The position numbers and the translations under genes are program-made. The notes beneath the pieces are model-generated. The model worked only from the letters and a program-made list of their open reading frames with translations, was not told where the DNA came from and ran no database searches. A DNA stretch of 64,000 nt from Synechococcus sp. WH 7805. Its GTDB lineage: Bacteria > Cyanobacteriota > Cyanobacteriia > PCC-6307 > Cyanobiaceae. Every line of letters begins with the position of its first letter. Position 1 is the stretch's first letter. The stretch spans positions 1,083,008-1,147,007 of the forward strand of contig NZ_CH724168.1 in the NCBI RefSeq assembly GCF_000153285.1. The letters are read 5' to 3'. Below, in pieces: positions 60,890-64,000 of the stretch.

Positions 60890-61528
60890 ATGGCGATGAC
60901 GCAACTGAACCATTGGATCGACGCGGTCCGTGAGGCTGACTCACCCGAAGAACTCATCCGATCCACAAGCCAGTTGGCCTCAAGTGGGCACCCTGATGCC
61001 GCTCCATGCCTGATGGAGGTGTTGAGCTACAACAATCCAGTCGCCGCAGCTCTTGCCGTTGATGGACTTGTACGGATTGGTACGCCTGCCGTCGACCTGA
61101 TTCTGAAGGGAATGGACCCCAGGAACTACGGCGCCCGTGCCTGGGCGATGCAGGTTTTGGCGCGTTTGCATGATGTGCGCGGATTGGCACTACTGGAACG
61201 AGCTCTCAGCAACGACATCGGCCCAAGTGTGCGTCGCGGAGCAGCTCGAGGGCTCGGAGAACTGGTTCTCGATCAAGACCCCACGGCGAGGGCATTGCAA
61301 CTAGAGCGCTGCCTTCAGGCTCTGATCAGGGCCGCTTGCGACGAAGAATGGATCGTTCGCTATGCGGTTGTTTTTGCATTGGAACAAAGGGCGAAACAAT
61401 TGAACAAAGGTTCTGGTGAGTTCGAACGGGTGTCCACCGCGCTTCAACAACGAGCGGATCCTGGTGAATCGGTGGACGTGGTGAGACGAAGAGCAAGACT
61501 GGCTCTGCAGCGTTTGCAGGCGGCATGA
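60890..61528 (+). CDS. cpcF: Phycocyanin alpha bilin lyase subunit CpcF/RpcF
   Basis: The F half of the E/F lyase, 212 residues of HEAT repeats (LASSGHPDAAPCLMEVLSYN, AALAVDGLVRIGTPAVDLIL, VRRGAARGLGELVLDQDP). It works only with the E subunit. The ATG at 60890 is used; an ATG two codons later is equally possible. It is the last phycobilisome gene and overlaps the ptpA start by four bases (ATGA). RpcF is the alternative name if the bilin is phycoerythrobilin. Confidence 0.87.
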   Translation: MAMTQLNHWIDAVREADSPEELIRSTSQLASSGHPDAAPCLMEVLSYNNPVAAALAVDGLVRIGTPAVDLILKGMDPRNYGARAWAMQVLARLHDVRGLALLERALSNDIGPSVRRGAARGLGELVLDQDPTARALQLERCLQALIRAACDEEWIVRYAVVFALEQRAKQLNKGSGEFERVSTALQQRADPGESVDVVRRRARLALQRLQAA

Positions 61529-62004
61529 CCCAGAAGCTCCTCTTCGTTTGTCTCGGCAACATCTGCCGCTCACCAGCGGCCGAAGGCGTGTTTCTCCACC
61601 TCCTCCAAACGCGTGGTCTCGAGGATCACTTCCTTGTCGATTCAGCGGGTACCGGCAGCTGGCATGTGGGAAATCCTGCCGACCGACGCATGCAGGCCGC
61701 GGCCAATCGCCGCGGCATTCAGCTGCCCAGCCGAGCACGACAGATCGATCTGAACGATCTTGAAACGTTCGATCTGGTGCTGACGATGGATCAGAACAAC
61801 CTCAATGCCGTGAACGGTCTGGCACGGGAAGCCGGCGCAAGGGCCACGGCACGCATTCAACCGATGCTCAGCTACGGCCGCCGCTACAGCGAAGCCGAGG
61901 TTCCAGACCCGTATTACGGAGGCGAGGCAGGATTTGAGCATGTGCTCGATCTTCTCGAGGATGCCTGTGAGGCTTTGCTCGAGGAGCTCAGCCCTCCGGC
62001 GTAG
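61525..62004 (+). CDS. ptpA: Low-molecular-weight protein-tyrosine-phosphatase
   Basis: A 159-residue LMW-PTP. The catalytic loop CLGNICRSP (Cys followed by Arg) is at the N-terminus and the general-acid DPYYGG lies near residue 130. It is complete. It marks the right border of the phycobilisome region in marine Synechococcus. Because of the 4-base overlap with cpcF it is probably partly expressed with the lyase genes. It converges on panC-cmk with a 17-base overlap of coding ends. Confidence 0.92.
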   Translation: MTQKLLFVCLGNICRSPAAEGVFLHLLQTRGLEDHFLVDSAGTGSWHVGNPADRRMQAAANRRGIQLPSRARQIDLNDLETFDLVLTMDQNNLNAVNGLAREAGARATARIQPMLSYGRRYSEAEVPDPYYGGEAGFEHVLDLLEDACEALLEELSPPA

Positions 62005-63544
62005 GCCAGACCTCCTCAGCAACCCGGAAGCGAAACAAATCCTCGAGCGCATCAATCACGGCTTCGATCGACATCCCATCGGTGATCAATTCGGTGGCAT
62101 CGTCAGCCTGAACCAAGGGAGCCACCTCACGGGTGCTGTCCAAACGGTCCCGCTCCACGATCTGCGCTTCCAGCTCAGAGAGCTCGGGCACGGCATGACC
62201 TCTCGCCTCAAGATCCTTGGCCCGTCGCCGAGCTCGTTCTTCAGGGGTCGCGGTCAGAAACACTTTCACATCAGCATCGGGGAAGACGGCGGTGCCGATG
62301 TCGCGCCCTTCAGCCACAAGCCCACCACGCACCCCAAGCCGTTGCTGCTGCTGCGTGAGCAAAGCACGGACACAGGGATGCGCAGCCACCAGCGACACCG
62401 AGCCGGTGACCTCGGGATCGCGGATCGCCTCGGTGATGTCACGACCATTCACTCGAACGGTCTGCACACCATCCCGCAGAGGTGACAGATCCACCTCCAG
62501 CCCGTCGAGCAAAGCCTCCACCGCTGGGGCACTGCTGGGATCGGCGCCGTTCTTCTGCACCCACCAGGTGACGGCTCGATACATGGCTCCGGTGTCGAGA
62601 TAGAGAAGTCCCATCCGTTCTGCGAACGCACGGGTCACCGTGCTTTTGCCAGCGCCGGCAGGGCCGTCGATGGCGACGATGGGCGAACGGGTCATGATGA
62701 AAACGTGATCAATCAGGCGGGTTGCGCCACAGCGGACCGCCGCAGCCAGCAGTCGAATCGAGCGACCGGGCGGAGCAGGTTGAAGCGTGACGGGATCCAC
62801 GGTCTCTACATATTCCACCTCAAGACCCGCCCTCCTGAGTTGCTGGTGCAGAGCGGCATGTCTCGAGGCCTCATCAACTGCTCCTCGGGATAAATCACGA
62901 GCAGCTGAGCTCAGTGCCGAGCTGAATGCAGAAGCCACGGTTCGCTCCGCATCGCTCAGATAACGGTTGCGGGAACTGGCCGCCAACCCATCGGACTCCC
63001 TAACGGTGGGACACCCCCTCACCTTCACGGACAAGCCGAAGTCTTTGACGAGATGCCGCAGGATCGTGAGTTGCTGCCAATCCTTTTCGCCCAACCAAAG
63101 TTGACTGGGACGCACCAACCCCAGCAAGCGCATCACGACAGTGACCACACCATCAAAGTGGCCGGAGCGCCAGGGCCCACAGAGATGGGCTGTCAGGCTT
63201 GCAGGCGCCTGGAGCCGCCATCCCTCACCGCTGCCGTGTGGATATACCTGTCTCTCATCCGGACACCACAGAGCTGAGGCTCCCGCTTGATCAGTGAGCG
63301 CGCAGTCTTCCTCAAAGGTGCGTGGATAGCGATCGAAGTCTTCATCCACTCCGAACTGCAATGGATTCACAAAGGTGCTGACCAGGACAGAACCAGTCGA
63401 AGATTCGGCCCTCACCGCCGCGCTGATTAAACGGGCATGCCCCTGGTGAAGCCCCCCCATGGTGGGAACAAAGGCAATAGGACCCTGGCAGGCCTCACGC
63501 CAGGAGCGAAACTCCGAAGCCGTCCTGAGGATCTGGAGACTCAG
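61988..63544 (-). CDS. panC/cmk: Bifunctional pantothenate synthetase/cytidylate kinase
   Basis: A fusion of PanC (joins pantoate and beta-alanine) and Cmk (phosphorylates CMP and dCMP). PanC motifs are FVPTMGGLHQGHARLI, FVNPLQFGVDEDFDRYPRTF, GHFDGVVTVV and the KMSKS-like ASSRNRYL. Cmk begins with IVAIDGPAGAGKSTVTRAFA. The first ATG in this frame (63460) is the Met of the PTMG motif itself and would cut off the conserved N-terminus (LQILRTASEFRSWREACQGP). No ATG, GTG or TTG exists upstream in frame before the end of rlpA. The likely start is the CTG at 63544, which overlaps the rlpA stop as CTGA. Confidence 0.85.
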   Translation of the reverse strand: MSLQILRTASEFRSWREACQGPIAFVPTMGGLHQGHARLISAAVRAESSTGSVLVSTFVNPLQFGVDEDFDRYPRTFEEDCALTDQAGASALWCPDERQVYPHGSGEGWRLQAPASLTAHLCGPWRSGHFDGVVTVVMRLLGLVRPSQLWLGEKDWQQLTILRHLVKDFGLSVKVRGCPTVRESDGLAASSRNRYLSDAERTVASAFSSALSSAARDLSRGAVDEASRHAALHQQLRRAGLEVEYVETVDPVTLQPAPPGRSIRLLAAAVRCGATRLIDHVFIMTRSPIVAIDGPAGAGKSTVTRAFAERMGLLYLDTGAMYRAVTWWVQKNGADPSSAPAVEALLDGLEVDLSPLRDGVQTVRVNGRDITEAIRDPEVTGSVSLVAAHPCVRALLTQQQQRLGVRGGLVAEGRDIGTAVFPDADVKVFLTATPEERARRRAKDLEARGHAVPELSELEAQIVERDRLDSTREVAPLVQADDATELITDGMSIEAVIDALEDLFRFRVAEEVWPTPEG

Positions 63545-64000
63545 CGCAGCACCTCGAGCTTCACCTGGGCCACACCGCTTGACGTCAGCCCAAGCTGCTT
63601 AGCCGCACCATGGCCCAAATCGATCACACGATGGCCGACGAATGGTCCACGGTCGTTGATGCGCACCACAGCTTTCCGGCCGTTCCAGAGATTGGTCACT
63701 CGCACCTTGGTTCCGAATGGAAGTGAGCGGTGGGCCGCCGTCATGGTGCCAGGGCGGAAGACTTCTCCACTGGCTGTGCGATTTCCGTAGAACCCAGGCC
63801 CGTACCAGCTGGCTTCACCGGAGTGCGTGGAGACAACAACAGGTCCCACTGGCTTGAGCGGTTCGGGAGGAGCAACCGGTTCAGGAGCAACAGGCTCGGC
63901 AATGGAGGTCTCCAGCTCAACGCTGCCTGTGGACGGTTCAACAGCAGTGGCTTCCTCAACAGGAAGAACAAGGTCGAGCGGGTCAATGAAATCGAATTCA
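63541..64000 (-). CDS. rlpA: RlpA-like septal ring lytic transglycosylase, C-terminal part
   Basis: The open frame runs from beyond the window end to TGA at 63541. The visible 152 residues are a Pro/Glu/Val-rich linker followed by a double-psi beta-barrel domain: GEASWYGPGFYGNRTASGEV, FRPGTMTAAHRSLPFGTKVR, VTNLWNGRKAVVRINDRGPF and VGHRVIDLGHGAAKQLGL. These are the RlpA hallmarks. RlpA-type enzymes cut peptidoglycan without stem peptides during division. The start and any signal peptide are outside the window. The stop overlaps the probable panC start. Confidence 0.9.
   Translation of the reverse strand, partial: EFDFIDPLDLVLPVEEATAVEPSTGSVELETSIAEPVAPEPVAPPEPLKPVGPVVVSTHSGEASWYGPGFYGNRTASGEVFRPGTMTAAHRSLPFGTKVRVTNLWNGRKAVVRINDRGPFVGHRVIDLGHGAAKQLGLTSSGVAQVKLEVLR

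Overview
The window comes from a marine picocyanobacterium of the Synechococcus type (subcluster 5.1-like). The evidence is intact genes for oxygenic photosynthesis (psaE, petB, petD, psbB, psbT, psbM), an rRNA operon with tRNA-Ile and tRNA-Ala in the spacer, a PanC-Cmk fusion, and a complete phycobilisome rod region lying between tRNA-Phe (42049) and a low-molecular-weight tyrosine phosphatase gene (61525). That rod region carries phycocyanin (cpcBA) and one phycoerythrin (cpeBA). There is no second phycoerythrin (mpeBA) and no mpe linker, which is the layout called pigment type 2 (phycocyanin plus phycoerythrin I). The strain cannot be named from this window alone.

Layout, left half. 1-7000: end of glycerol kinase, glycerol-3-phosphate dehydrogenase, a trehalose-synthase-like GH13 enzyme, an aldehyde dehydrogenase and a secreted LysM protein. 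7010-12123: recQ with a conserved unknown gene, psaE, mutM, and the methionine-salvage pair mtnB-mtnC. 12124-15185: a visibly AT-rich stretch with a SulP-type transporter that lacks a STAS domain and an unusual protein with a HAD phosphatase domain at its C-terminus. 15191-21258: an rRNA operon on the minus strand (16S, tRNA-Ile, tRNA-Ala, 23S, 5S) with its leader. 21259-28872: neutral invertase, petB-petD, ctpA, an HD phosphohydrolase, minCDE, a tiny LuxR-type HTH protein and tRNA-Thr. 28893-32162: a minus-strand run of thioesterase, dprA, prmC, a tsaC/yrdC-type gene and a small membrane protein, with a near-perfect LexA-like palindrome in front of dprA. 32215-42018: a universal stress protein, psbM with a ferredoxin-like gene, psbB-psbT, nrdR, ribosomal protein S1, a HAD phosphatase, metK, a sugar kinase, a DUF2470 protein and comF.

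Phycobilisome region (42049-62004). The structural genes are cpeB-cpeA and cpcB-cpcA. The linkers are a CpcG-type rod linker with a hydrophobic C-terminal segment, CpeC, CpeE, CpeD and a small CpcD-domain protein. The bilin lyases or lyase-like proteins are CpcT, CpeS, CpeT, CpeU, CpeY, CpeZ, CpeF and a CpcE/CpcF pair. The regulator is CpeR, and pebA-pebB make phycoerythrobilin. Several short proteins of unknown function are interleaved, often translationally coupled to known genes: 42138, 42396, 43528, 45098 (pentapeptide repeats), 49480, 52845 and 56471. They are the best candidates in the window for undescribed antenna assembly factors.

Right end. A bifunctional pantothenate synthetase/cytidylate kinase that appears to use a non-standard start codon, and the start-truncated end of an RlpA-like protein, both on the minus strand. 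I saw no CRISPR array, insertion sequence or prophage.
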